Shown piece after piece: positions 7,841-15,315 of a DNA stretch of 33,460 nt. The DNA comes from Hyphomicrobiales bacterium (GTDB lineage: Bacteria > Pseudomonadota > Alphaproteobacteria > Rhizobiales > Beijerinckiaceae): contig CANGPA010000013.1 in the NCBI GenBank assembly GCA_947455645.1, positions 1-33,460 of the forward strand. Reading direction: 5' to 3'. Below the pieces are notes generated by a model. It did no database searches. It had not been told where the DNA came from and was given only the letters and a program-made list of their open reading frames with translations. The translations under genes were made by a program, and so were the position numbers. The first letter of the stretch is position 1. Every line of letters begins with the position of its first letter.

Positions 7841-9319
7841 ATGGCTGAACCTCGGGTTCGGCTATGGCGAGTTTTTCGCCCTCTGCTCGTCACGGTTCCG
7901 TGCCCTCAGGCGCGGCCGCCGTTCCCTGATGTCTTTTTGAAAGTTGAACTTTTGACCACTTTTTCTGATTTGGGCCTGTCGGTCCCTTTGCTTAAAACCC
8001 TCACCGCTGAGGGCTATTCCACCCCAACCCCGATCCAAGAACAGGCGATCCCCGAGCTTTTGCGCGGACGCGATCTGTTCGGCATCGCCCAGACGGGCAC
8101 CGGCAAGACGGCGGCTTTTGCCTTGCCGATTTTGCAGCGCCTGTCGAATGACCCCAAGCCGCTTAAGGCCAAATCCTGCCGGGCGCTGATTTTGTCGCCG
8201 ACCCGCGAATTGGCCAAGCAAATCACCGAGAGCTTCCGCGTCTATGGACGCCAGCTGCGGCTGCGCACGGAAGCCGTTTATGGCGGCATGCCGATTGGCC
8301 GTCAGATCCGCGCGCTTGCCGGTGGTGTTGATATTCTCGTGGCGACACCCGGTCGTCTCATCGATCTCATCCAGCAACGCGCCATTGTTTTGGCGGATGT
8401 GAATCTGCTTGTTTTGGACGAAGCCGATCAGATGCTGGATCTCGGATTTATTCATCCGATCCGTCAATTGGCGGCGATGCTCGCCAAATCGCGCCAGACC
8501 ATGTTGTTTTCGGCAACTTTGCCGAAAGCGATTGTCGAGCTCGCCGATGCGTTTCTTGATAATCCGGTGCGTGTGCACATCACGCCGGTTGCCACAACGG
8601 CTGAGCGCGTTGAGCAAAAGATTGTTTTCGTTGAAACCGCGCGCAAACAGGATTTGTTGCATGCGCTTTTGACAGACGAGACCATTCATCGCGCGCTCGT
8701 GTTTACGCGGACGAAATTCAGCGCGGATCGCGTGGTGGCGCGTCTTGAAGCGATGAAGATTGGCGCGGTTGCCATTCATGGCAATAAGAGCCAACCACAG
8801 CGTGAACGCGCATTGGCCGATTTCAAAGCCGGACGCGTACGATTGCTTGTGGCGACCGACATTGCAGCGCGTGGCATTGATATTGATAACGTCTCCCATG
8901 TGATCAATTTCGACCTGCCGAATTCTCCTGAAAGCTATGTTCACCGCATCGGACGAACCGCGCGTGCGGGTGCCGAAGGTGCCGCGATTTCATTCTGCGA
9001 TCGCGAAGAGCTGGGCTTTTTGAAGGATATCGAACGGCTCACACGCCAATCGATTCCCGATCTTGAAAATCCGCTCGGGCCTGCGGCGCATGATCGTCAA
9101 AGCCGTGGCGGCAGCAAATCGGGCAAAGCACCCGGACAAAACCAAGCCAAACGCCGTTTCCAAAATCGTGGACCCAAACGCGGGCCCGAGCGTGGTTCGG
9201 AGCGTGGCTCGGATCGCGGATCAGCCGCACCGCAGGCGGATGCAAACGCAGGCGCAAAAAAATTCAAGCGGCGGCCCTCGCGCAATCGTTTCGCGAAAGC
9301 GGTTGGCGCGAAGGCGTAA
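7841..9319 (+). CDS. DEAD-box ATP-dependent RNA helicase, RhlE-like
   Basis: All helicase motifs are present in order: Q motif TPTPIQEQAIP, motif I AQTGTGKT, Ia PTRELAKQ, TPGR, motif II DEAD, motif III SAT, LVFTRTK, motif V TDIAARGIDID and motif VI HRIGRTARAG. The last roughly 90 residues are a basic, low-complexity RNA-binding tail with repeated RG units (for example RGPERGSERGSDRGS). Such helicases remodel structured RNA in ribosome assembly, mRNA decay and cold adaptation. The start is uncertain: ATG 7841 (after a GGGGG run) gives 492 residues, but the family N-terminus begins at TTFSDLGL, so TTG 7952 or TTG 7937 could be the true start. If so, the first 32-37 residues given here are leader. 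A strong terminator follows. Confidence 0.92.
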   Translation: MAEPRVRLWRVFRPLLVTVPCPQARPPFPDVFLKVELLTTFSDLGLSVPLLKTLTAEGYSTPTPIQEQAIPELLRGRDLFGIAQTGTGKTAAFALPILQRLSNDPKPLKAKSCRALILSPTRELAKQITESFRVYGRQLRLRTEAVYGGMPIGRQIRALAGGVDILVATPGRLIDLIQQRAIVLADVNLLVLDEADQMLDLGFIHPIRQLAAMLAKSRQTMLFSATLPKAIVELADAFLDNPVRVHITPVATTAERVEQKIVFVETARKQDLLHALLTDETIHRALVFTRTKFSADRVVARLEAMKIGAVAIHGNKSQPQRERALADFKAGRVRLLVATDIAARGIDIDNVSHVINFDLPNSPESYVHRIGRTARAGAEGAAISFCDREELGFLKDIERLTRQSIPDLENPLGPAAHDRQSRGGSKSGKAPGQNQAKRRFQNRGPKRGPERGSERGSDRGSAAPQADANAGAKKFKRRPSRNRFAKAVGAKA

Positions 9320-9345
9320 GCCTCTTTTAATTGAGAGAGATATCA

Positions 9346-9377
9346 GGCCAGCCCTTCACGGGGCTGGTCTTTTTTTT
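9346..9377 (+). terminator. Rho-independent terminator of the helicase gene
   Basis: GGCCAGCCC (9346-9354) pairs with GGGCTGGTC (9361-9369), a 9-bp stem with one G-U pair and a 6-base loop, followed by eight T residues. Confidence 0.92.
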
Positions 9378-9475
9378 AATACTCAAAGATATGCCTGTAT
9401 CGACGGATTATCCGCGTTTGATCTGGCACAAATCGCTTGCGTTCAAATCCGCCTAGGACTCGCTCGTGAGAGGGC

Positions 9476-9501
9476 GCACCGGTGATCGGTGCTGCTTTTT
9501 T
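9476..9501 (+). terminator. Terminator- or attenuator-like hairpin before the DksA-like gene
   Basis: GCACCG (9476-9481) and CGGTGC (9487-9492) form a 6-bp stem with a 5-base loop. Three bases later there are six T residues (9496-9501). It lies only 20 bases before the ATG of the downstream gene and ends 10 bases before its ribosome-binding site, so it could attenuate that gene rather than end the helicase transcript, which already has a stronger terminator. Confidence 0.4.
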
Positions 9502-9521
9502 CCTGAGGGCGGAGGCAGGCC

Positions 9522-9845
9522 ATGACCGATTATGCGGCAGTAGAACAAATCCTGAAAGCACGGTTTGACGAATTGAACGCCCGGGTGGCCGAGCTCGATG
9601 CCCTCTTGCAAGCGCCGCTATCAGCCGATTTCGCCGAACAGGCGGGCGATCTTGAAGGGCATGAATCGCTTGTGATTTTGGAAGAGCAGGCTTTGCGCGA
9701 GCTCGGCTCGATCAAGGCGGCGTTGAACCGGATCGCACGCGGCACTTACGGGATTTGCGCCGTATGTGGCGAGCCGATCCCTGTCAAACGCCTTGAGGCG
9801 GTGCCGACGGCCTTGCGCTGCGTCACCTGCGAGCAGCAAAGCTGA
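9522..9845 (+). CDS. DksA/TraR-family C4 zinc-finger protein
   Basis: This 107-residue protein starts with a helical, acidic N-terminal half (two helices expected to form a coiled-coil hairpin). It ends in a C4 zinc finger, CAVC then CVTC 17 residues later, with the family-typical YGICAVCGEPIPVKRLEAVPTA context. DksA/TraR proteins insert the coiled coil into the RNA polymerase secondary channel and alter promoter choice during stress. This one is shorter than full DksA (about 150 residues), so it belongs to the short DksA-like/YbiI class, and the acidic tip must be checked before a DksA role is claimed. ATG 9522 has GGAGG at 9511-9515. It probably has its own transcription unit, because a terminator-like hairpin lies in its leader. 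Confidence 0.88.
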   Translation: MTDYAAVEQILKARFDELNARVAELDALLQAPLSADFAEQAGDLEGHESLVILEEQALRELGSIKAALNRIARGTYGICAVCGEPIPVKRLEAVPTALRCVTCEQQS

Positions 9846-9891
9846 TTCTTTTTGTATTTTTGAGTAAAATTGCGGATCTCAGGGATATGAT

Positions 9892-9920
9892 TTGACGCCT
9901 TGAGCGGGAATGGCTAGCTT
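9892..9920 (+). promoter_or_regulatory. Candidate promoter of the ribose-class ABC importer
   Basis: TTGACG (9892-9897), a 17-base spacer and TAGCTT (9915-9920), about 44 bases before the ATPase start. The -10 is the same variant as in the promoter at 184-211. The match is moderate and was read by eye only. Confidence 0.4.
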
Positions 9921-9924
9921 TTTT

Positions 9925-9959
9925 CCTCATCAATGAGCCGCGCCAAGCGGTGGATGAGG
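9925..9959 (+). promoter_or_regulatory. Stem-loop covering the ribosome-binding site of the ABC ATPase gene
   Basis: CCTCATC (9925-9931) pairs with GATGAGG (9953-9959), and inside it CCGC (9938-9941) pairs with GCGG (9947-9950). T residues before the left arm can further pair by wobble with the G-run before the start codon. The right arm includes the GAGG-type ribosome-binding site of the gene starting at 9964, so folding would hide it. No known riboswitch class is recognised. Confidence 0.4.
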
Positions 9960-9963
9960 GGGG

Positions 9964-11544
9964 ATGATGCAGGCGGCACACGCTATGGGTGCAAGTGCGA
10001 AGGCGCGCGGCCAATCCCCTGCGCTGTCTCTTGTGGGGATGACCAAAGCCTTTGGCGGCACGCTGGCCGTCAATAATGTCAGTTTTGATTTGGCCGCGGG
10101 GGAAATCCTCGCTCTGCTTGGCCAGAATGGCGCAGGTAAATCGACCGTCATCAAAATGCTTGCCGGTGTTTATACGCCGGATGCGGGGGCGCTTTTTATG
10201 GATGGCGCGCCACATGATCCGCGCCATGCGAAAAACTCCATCGCGTTCATTCATCAAGATCTGGGCCTGATCGAGTGGATGACGGTGGCCGAGAATATTG
10301 CCATTGCTCAAGGCTATCCGCGCAAAAATGGATTGATCGATTGGGCGCGTGTGGATGCGATGGCGCGCGAGTCGCTTGCGATGATTGCGCATGACATTGA
10401 TCCGAGCCAGCGTGTGGGGGATTTGACCCGCACGGAAAAATCCCTCGTGGCGATTGCCCGCGCGCTGGGGGTGAATGCACGGGTGCTTGTGCTTGACGAG
10501 CCGACTGCCAGTCTGCCTCAAGGCGAAGTCGAATTGCTCTTCAACGTGTTGCGTCAATTAAAGGCGCAAGGTGTGAGCATAATTTATGTCTCGCATCGGC
10601 TCGATGAAGTGTTTGCGATTTCCGATCGTTTGGTTGTTTTGCGCGACGGCAAACTTGTCGATGATCGACCAACGGCTGAGGCCGATTCAGAATCGCTGAT
10701 TGCATCCATCATCGGACGGCGTCCGGAAAGCGTGTTTGTGCGGCCTAAAACATTGCGAAGCGATGTGTTGCTTGAATGCACAGCGCTTGCGATTGGTGAT
10801 ATCGGGCCGGTATCGTTCCGATTGCGTCGCGGGGAAATTTTATCGCTTGTTGGCTTGCGTGGTGCAGGACAAGAACAGATTGGCCGTATTCTTGTCGGAG
10901 ACGTGTCGCGCGATGCGGGACAGATTACGCTTCTCGGGCAGGCTCTCGCATGCGCATCGCCGACCGAGGCGATTGCGCAGGGATTGGGGTTTGTCGCCGG
11001 GGATCGCGTGGCGGAATCAGTTGCCGCCGGTATGGCCGTTCGCGAGAACATGTTCATCAATCCCGGTGCGGCCGGCCATTCGCCTTTTACGTTGCGCAGT
11101 CCGAACAGCGAGGCGCGCCAGAGCCGTGCGCTTGGCACGGACATTGATCTTTATCCCAATGATCCCGAAGCGCCGATTGAAACGCTTTCCGGCGGCAATC
11201 AGCAAAAAGTGGTGATGTCACGCTGGATGCATATTGGGCCCGAAGTGCTCGTTCTCGAAGATCCCACCGCCGGTGTTGATGTCGGTGCGAAGGCTGAAAT
11301 CTATCGCTTGCTCGGCACCGCATTGGCGCGCGGACAGGGGGTGATTTTGATCTCAACCGATTTTGAAGAAGTCGCTGCGATTTGTCACCGCGCGCTGGTG
11401 TTTCGTGATGGCGTGATTGCCGCAGAAATCGACGAGCATGATTTATCGGTTGAATCCATCACACGCGCGGCGGCGTTGTCATCGGCGACTTCTGCGTCCA
11501 CCTCTTCCGAATCCACCTCTTCCGAATCCTCGTCTCATTCCTAA
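9964..11544 (+). CDS. Sugar ABC transporter, duplicated ATP-binding subunit (RbsA/MglA class)
   Basis: The protein has 526 residues and two nucleotide-binding domains in tandem, typical of ribose/galactose-class importers. Domain 1 has Walker A GQNGAGKS and Walker B VLVLDEPTASL but a divergent signature (DLTRTEKSLVAIARAL instead of LSGGQ). Domain 2 has the degenerate Walker A expected in this class (GLRGAGQEQ), a good signature LSGGNQQKV, and VLVLEDPTAGVD with Glu-Asp swapped relative to DEPT. So one composite ATP site is probably canonical. The C-terminus is a Ser/Thr/Glu-rich tail containing a 15-bp tandem duplication. Two adjacent ATGs (9964, 9967) can serve as start. The permease and binding-protein genes follow. 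Confidence 0.92.
   Translation: MMQAAHAMGASAKARGQSPALSLVGMTKAFGGTLAVNNVSFDLAAGEILALLGQNGAGKSTVIKMLAGVYTPDAGALFMDGAPHDPRHAKNSIAFIHQDLGLIEWMTVAENIAIAQGYPRKNGLIDWARVDAMARESLAMIAHDIDPSQRVGDLTRTEKSLVAIARALGVNARVLVLDEPTASLPQGEVELLFNVLRQLKAQGVSIIYVSHRLDEVFAISDRLVVLRDGKLVDDRPTAEADSESLIASIIGRRPESVFVRPKTLRSDVLLECTALAIGDIGPVSFRLRRGEILSLVGLRGAGQEQIGRILVGDVSRDAGQITLLGQALACASPTEAIAQGLGFVAGDRVAESVAAGMAVRENMFINPGAAGHSPFTLRSPNSEARQSRALGTDIDLYPNDPEAPIETLSGGNQQKVVMSRWMHIGPEVLVLEDPTAGVDVGAKAEIYRLLGTALARGQGVILISTDFEEVAAICHRALVFRDGVIAAEIDEHDLSVESITRAAALSSATSASTSSESTSSESSSHS
11497..11526 (+). repeat. 15-bp tandem duplication in the ATPase C-terminal tail
   Basis: TCCACCTCTTCCGAA occurs twice head to tail (11497-11511, 11512-11526), encoding STSSE twice. 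The unit is a multiple of three, so copy-number change would only lengthen the serine-rich tail. Confidence 0.85.
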
Positions 11545-11561
11545 TCAGGGGCTTCCACCTT

Positions 11562-12623
11562 ATGACGTCGATCAAATCAACCGCCCTTGAGCCAACCAAA
11601 GCCGAGCTGAAGCAGCTGAGCGGCACGCAAAAACTTATGCGTCTTGCGCCGGTTTACGGTTTGCCCCTGTTTACCGTCGCGCTGATTGTATTCTTCTCGC
11701 TCATTCTGCCCGATACATTTCCGACCATGTTGAATGTGCGTTCGATTTTAAATGATAAATCGATCATCGCCATTCTCTCGCTTGCGGCGATGATTCCGAT
11801 GATGGCTGGACGCATTGATTTGACCGTCGGCTACGGCATTGTGTTGTGGCATGTGCTGGCCGTCGCCTTGCAAACCAAAATGGGGTTCAGCTGGCCCGTG
11901 GCCTGTGTGATCGTGATTTTGTTTGGATGTATTCTCGGCTTGATCAACGGGTTTCTGGTTGAGCTCGCGCAGATTGACAGTTTCATCGCCACACTTGGAA
12001 CCGGAACCATTCTTTATGCGATTGCGTTGTGGTATTCCGAAGGGCGGCAGGTGATTGGCGTTCTGCCGCGCGGGTTTACTGATCTTTATGCGGCGATGCC
12101 GCTCGGCATTCCGATCTCGACATTTTACGTCGCGTTTCTGGCGCTGGTACTCTGGGCCGTTACAGAATATCTGCCGATTGGCCGGTATCTTTACGCGATT
12201 GGGGCCAATCAACGCGCCGCGATTTTGAACGGTATTCCGACGCGGCGCTATGTGATTGGCAGTTTCGTGGCGTCAGGTGTTTTGGGCGCGATTGCCGGTA
12301 TTTTATTGGCCGCGCGCTTGCGCATTGGTCAGGCGAGTGTCGGGCTTGAATTTTTATTGCCTGCCCTTGTGGGCGCCTTTCTCGGATCGACCACGATCAA
12401 GCCGGGTCGCGTCAATGTGTGGGGCACGATCATCGGTGTTGCCATTCTGGCGATTGGTATTGCGGGCATCCAGCAGCTTGGCGGCGATTTTTATATCGAG
12501 CCTTTGTTTAATGGTATTACCTTGCTGATTGCGATTGGTCTTGCGGGTTATGCGCAACGGCGTCGCGGCCAGGTTACCCGTACGCGTACCCAACCCCCTT
12601 CGCCAACCCCGCCTGCAGCATAA
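11562..12623 (+). CDS. Sugar ABC transporter permease (RbsC/AraH class)
   Basis: This 353-residue inner-membrane protein has about 8-10 hydrophobic segments. It carries class-typical elements such as MAGRIDLTVGYGIV near residue 85, FIATLGTGTILY, the cytoplasmic YAIGANQRAAILNGIPTRR loop that contacts the ATPase, and an F-LPALVGAFLGSTTI segment with the conserved small-residue pattern. It forms the translocation path of the importer together with the 526-residue ATPase (18 bases upstream) and the binding protein downstream. ATG 11562 is preceded by AGGGG at about 11 bases. The first 25 residues are hydrophilic and cytoplasmic. Substrate is unknown; ribose-class permeases take monosaccharides, polyols or autoinducer-2-like compounds. 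Confidence 0.92.
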   Translation: MTSIKSTALEPTKAELKQLSGTQKLMRLAPVYGLPLFTVALIVFFSLILPDTFPTMLNVRSILNDKSIIAILSLAAMIPMMAGRIDLTVGYGIVLWHVLAVALQTKMGFSWPVACVIVILFGCILGLINGFLVELAQIDSFIATLGTGTILYAIALWYSEGRQVIGVLPRGFTDLYAAMPLGIPISTFYVAFLALVLWAVTEYLPIGRYLYAIGANQRAAILNGIPTRRYVIGSFVASGVLGAIAGILLAARLRIGQASVGLEFLLPALVGAFLGSTTIKPGRVNVWGTIIGVAILAIGIAGIQQLGGDFYIEPLFNGITLLIAIGLAGYAQRRRGQVTRTRTQPPSPTPPAA

Positions 12624-12648
12624 GCTGCACTTAGGTTTGGCTCCCGCC

Positions 12649-12672
12649 CTTCACGCTCTCCGTAGCGCGAAG
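12649..12672 (+). promoter_or_regulatory. Intercistronic stem-loop between permease and binding-protein genes
   Basis: CTTC-CGCT (12649-12657) pairs with AGCG-GAAG (12664-12672) around a single A/C mismatch, with a 6-base loop. A hairpin at this place is often an RNA-stability element that lets the binding protein be made in excess over the membrane subunits; that role is inferred. Confidence 0.35.
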
Positions 12673-12698
12673 TCATAACGACAACTGGAGGAATAGGA

Positions 12699-13802
12699 AT
12701 GAAACTGAAACACTCTTTGGCGCTGTTAGCCGCCACGGTCGCGTTGCCCATGATGGCGATTGCGGCGCATGCTGACGCTGTATCGGATGCGCAGAAGACG
12801 GTTGATTTGATGAGTACGCCAAACGCGCCTTGGACGGGCCCGACAACAGGTCCGAAGGCTGCGGCTGGCAAGACGATCATCTATGTCTCGACCAACCAGA
12901 ACAATGGCGGCGCGCTGGGCGCTGGCAATGGTGTGAAGGAAGCGGCCGCCAAGATCGGCTGGACCTTCAAGCTCATCGACGGCAAAGGCTCGGTCTCCGG
13001 ACAGGCGTCTGCTTTGACCCAAGCGATTGCGGCAAAGCCTGATGTCATCGTGCTCGGCGGTATCGACGCGAAGGAACAAGCCACGGCCGTTGAAGAAGCC
13101 GGCAAGCAAGGCATTGTGATCATGGGCTGGCATTCTTATGCGCATCCAGGCGCGCATGAAACATTGCCGATCTTCAACAACATCACGACCGATCCGATTG
13201 AAGTGGCAAAATCCGCAGCCGCATTCCCATGCGCTACGACAAAGGGCAATGTCGGCGCCGTTGTGTTCACCGACTCGAATTATGAAATCGCCGTACGCAA
13301 ATCAAACGCGATGGCCGATTACATCAAGGCTTGCGGCAATTCGAAGGTTCTCGAAATCGTCGATACGCCTTTGGCTGAAGCCTCAACCCGTATGCCGCAG
13401 CTCACCACCGCTTTGCTGCAGAAATACGGCAAGGCTTGGACGCATGCGCTCTCGATCAACGATCTGACCTTCGACTTCATGGCGCCTGCGCTTTCAGCAG
13501 CCGGCATCAAGGGTGATGGCAATCCGATCTCGATCTCGGCGGGTGACGGCTCCGAAGTCGCCTTCCAGCGTATCCGCTCCGGCGAATATCAAGCCGGCAC
13601 GGTTGCTGAGCCTTTGAACCTTCAGGGCTGGCAGATTGTCGACGAAGCCAACCGCGCTTTGAACAAGCAGAAAGAAAGCGGCTTTGTGGCGTTGCCGCAT
13701 CTCTTTGTTCCCTCCAACATCAAGGCCGATGGCGGACCAAAGAATACATATGATCCAGACAATGGCTATCGCGATATCTATGCCAAAATTTGGGGCAAAT
13801 AA
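12699..13802 (+). CDS. Sugar ABC transporter periplasmic substrate-binding protein
   Basis: This 367-residue protein of the periplasmic-binding-protein type I (ribose-binding-like) fold has a Sec signal peptide (lysines at positions 2 and 4, a hydrophobic core, and AAHA cleavage near residue 25). The mature part shows the family pattern: KTIIYVSTNQNNG, an alpha/beta sheet series with PDVIVLGGIDAKEQ, and the hinge-crossing ISISAGDGSEVAFQRI. It captures the ligand in the periplasm and delivers it to the permease. The ribosome-binding site AGGAATAGGA precedes ATG 12699. It is longer than classical ribose-binding protein (about 290 residues); the extra part includes a Pro/Thr-rich segment after the signal. 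A strong terminator follows, closing the importer operon. Confidence 0.93.
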   Translation: MKLKHSLALLAATVALPMMAIAAHADAVSDAQKTVDLMSTPNAPWTGPTTGPKAAAGKTIIYVSTNQNNGGALGAGNGVKEAAAKIGWTFKLIDGKGSVSGQASALTQAIAAKPDVIVLGGIDAKEQATAVEEAGKQGIVIMGWHSYAHPGAHETLPIFNNITTDPIEVAKSAAAFPCATTKGNVGAVVFTDSNYEIAVRKSNAMADYIKACGNSKVLEIVDTPLAEASTRMPQLTTALLQKYGKAWTHALSINDLTFDFMAPALSAAGIKGDGNPISISAGDGSEVAFQRIRSGEYQAGTVAEPLNLQGWQIVDEANRALNKQKESGFVALPHLFVPSNIKADGGPKNTYDPDNGYRDIYAKIWGK

Positions 13803-13816
13803 GGTTTGAAAGAAAA

Positions 13817-13847
13817 CGCGGCGGGGGAAACTCCGCCGCGCTTTTTT
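13817..13847 (+). terminator. Rho-independent terminator of the ABC importer operon
   Basis: CGCGGCGG (13817-13824) and CCGCCGCG (13833-13840) form a perfect 8-bp GC stem with an 8-base loop, then C and six T residues. It ends 79 bases before the LVIVD gene. Confidence 0.92.
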
Positions 13848-13866
13848 GTTAAGAACATCCGCAGCG

Positions 13867-13886
13867 ATTTCGTGCTCATCCGAAAT
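13867..13886. promoter_or_regulatory. Operator-like inverted repeat before the LVIVD gene
   Basis: ATTTCG (13867-13872) and CGAAAT (13881-13886) are exact inverted half-sites, 8 bases apart, in the short gap after the importer terminator. This suggests the LVIVD gene has its own promoter. No regulator is recognised. Confidence 0.25.
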
Positions 13887-13926
13887 TCCTCCGTATGTTT
13901 TAATGTTTGATGCAATGGAGTTCTTC

Positions 13927-15192
13927 ATGTCCTCGCAAAACTTACCGAAGCCCGATTCAGCCAAGAACATGACTTTGATCGGTCACTCCGATCAGGGTGG
14001 TCGGCCTGATGGCGTTCAATTGATGGTGAACAAAGGTCATGCCTTTGTGGGACATATGTTCTCTAAAGGGTTTTCGGTGATCGATTGCACCAATCCACGT
14101 GATCCAAAGCCTGTGACCTATGTCGCGGCACCGCCGAATACGTGGAACATTCATCTGCAAACCTATGGTGATCTTCTGCTCGTGATCCATGCGAAGGATA
14201 TGTTCGCAGCGGCGGAATTTCAGGACGAGAAGGCCTATTACAAAGGCGCGCTGGGCGAGAAAGTGGGAACCGCGCAAGCGGCAGCCGCGCCAAAGGCGCG
14301 TGATTGGTCGGCGGGGCTTGCGGTCTATGACATTAAAAATCCGAAAGAGCCCAAGCAAATCGGTTTTATGCCGGTTGAAGGCGGTGGTGTGCATCGCATT
14401 TGGTATACGGGCGGACGGTGGGCGTATGTCTCTGTGCTGCTTGATGGCTTTACCGATTATATTTTCATGACGGTTGATCTGGCCGATCCGACAAAGCCCG
14501 TTGCAGGCGGAAAACTTTGGCTTCAAGGCATGAACACGGCGGCAGGCGAAAAAATTTCATGGCCTGCGAATAAGCGCTTTGGTTTGCATCACGCCACTGT
14601 GAGTGGTGACACCGCCTATGGTGCGTGGCGCGATGCGGGGCTTGTGATGATTGATGTGAAAGACCGCGCCAATCCATCCTTGATTTTGCATAAGAACTGG
14701 TCACCCCCGTTTAATGGCGGCACACATAATTGCGTGCATTTGCCCGATCGCAATTTATTGATTGTCGTCGATGAAGCGGTGCTCGATGATTATGAGGACG
14801 GGTTCAAGCCGATCTGGTTGTTTGATGTGCGCGAGCCAACCAATCCGGTTTCGATCTCCACGTTCCCGACGCCGCAAGAGGCTGATTATCGTCACAAAGG
14901 CGGCCATTATGGCCCGCATAATATTCACGAAAATCGGCCTGATGCCTTTGTGTCATCGACAACAATTTTCGCGACGATGCAAAATGCCGGTATCCGTGTC
15001 TATGACATCAAAAACGAATATCGCCCTGAGGAAACAGCGTGGTTTGTGCCGCCGACTCCGCCCAAACTGATCGACCGCCGCCCCAATCGGCCTTTGGTGA
15101 TTCAAAGCTGCGATGTTTATGTCGACAAGGAAGGTCTGATCTACTCGAATGACTATAATGGTGGTCTTTATATCCTTGACTATAAGGGTTAA
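13927..15192 (+). CDS. LVIVD-repeat beta-propeller protein
   Basis: This 421-residue protein is built from repeated beta-strand units of the type G-h-x-h-h-D-h-x-x-P-x-x-P, for example SVIDCTNPRDPKP, AVYDIKNPKEPKQ, MTVDLADPTKPV, VMIDVKDRANPS and LFDVREPTNPV. This is the LVIVD pattern, which folds as a beta-propeller. Histidine-rich loops stand out: GLHHATVSG, GGTHNCVHLPDRN, and GGHYGPHNIHENRP, which could bind a metal. No signal peptide is present at the chosen ATG 13927 (GGAG seven bases upstream); upstream in-frame ATGs exist but lack family-like sequence. It follows the importer operon, so a role in handling the imported substrate is a reasonable guess, but LVIVD proteins have no established enzymatic function known to me. 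Confidence 0.85.
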   Translation: MSSQNLPKPDSAKNMTLIGHSDQGGRPDGVQLMVNKGHAFVGHMFSKGFSVIDCTNPRDPKPVTYVAAPPNTWNIHLQTYGDLLLVIHAKDMFAAAEFQDEKAYYKGALGEKVGTAQAAAAPKARDWSAGLAVYDIKNPKEPKQIGFMPVEGGGVHRIWYTGGRWAYVSVLLDGFTDYIFMTVDLADPTKPVAGGKLWLQGMNTAAGEKISWPANKRFGLHHATVSGDTAYGAWRDAGLVMIDVKDRANPSLILHKNWSPPFNGGTHNCVHLPDRNLLIVVDEAVLDDYEDGFKPIWLFDVREPTNPVSISTFPTPQEADYRHKGGHYGPHNIHENRPDAFVSSTTIFATMQNAGIRVYDIKNEYRPEETAWFVPPTPPKLIDRRPNRPLVIQSCDVYVDKEGLIYSNDYNGGLYILDYKG

Positions 15193-15225
15193 GGACTTTC
15201 TACGGCCTTTGTTGTGCCTGAAATC

Positions 15226-15257
15226 AATCGGAACGTGATCCTCATGTTCCGATTTTT
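15226..15257 (+). terminator. Rho-independent terminator of the LVIVD gene
   Basis: AATCGGAAC (15226-15234) pairs perfectly with GTTCCGATT (15246-15254), a 9-bp stem with an 11-base loop; the stem's own T residues run into a stretch of five T. Confidence 0.9.
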
Positions 15258-15315
15258 CATATGGGATAATGCCCCTTCGTTTTGAGGGGCGTTATGAGTT
15301 TGACTTTTTGGAGTG

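Noticed and set aside
7862-8944. Minus-strand open frame of 360 codons opposite the DEAD-box helicase
   Set aside because: It is a shadow of the helicase reading frame; no recognisable domain, and all helicase motifs are on the plus strand.
12281-12341. Alternating GCG/CGC runs resembling Z-DNA or repeat DNA
   Set aside because: These are common Ala/Arg codon runs inside the permease gene and not a separate structure.
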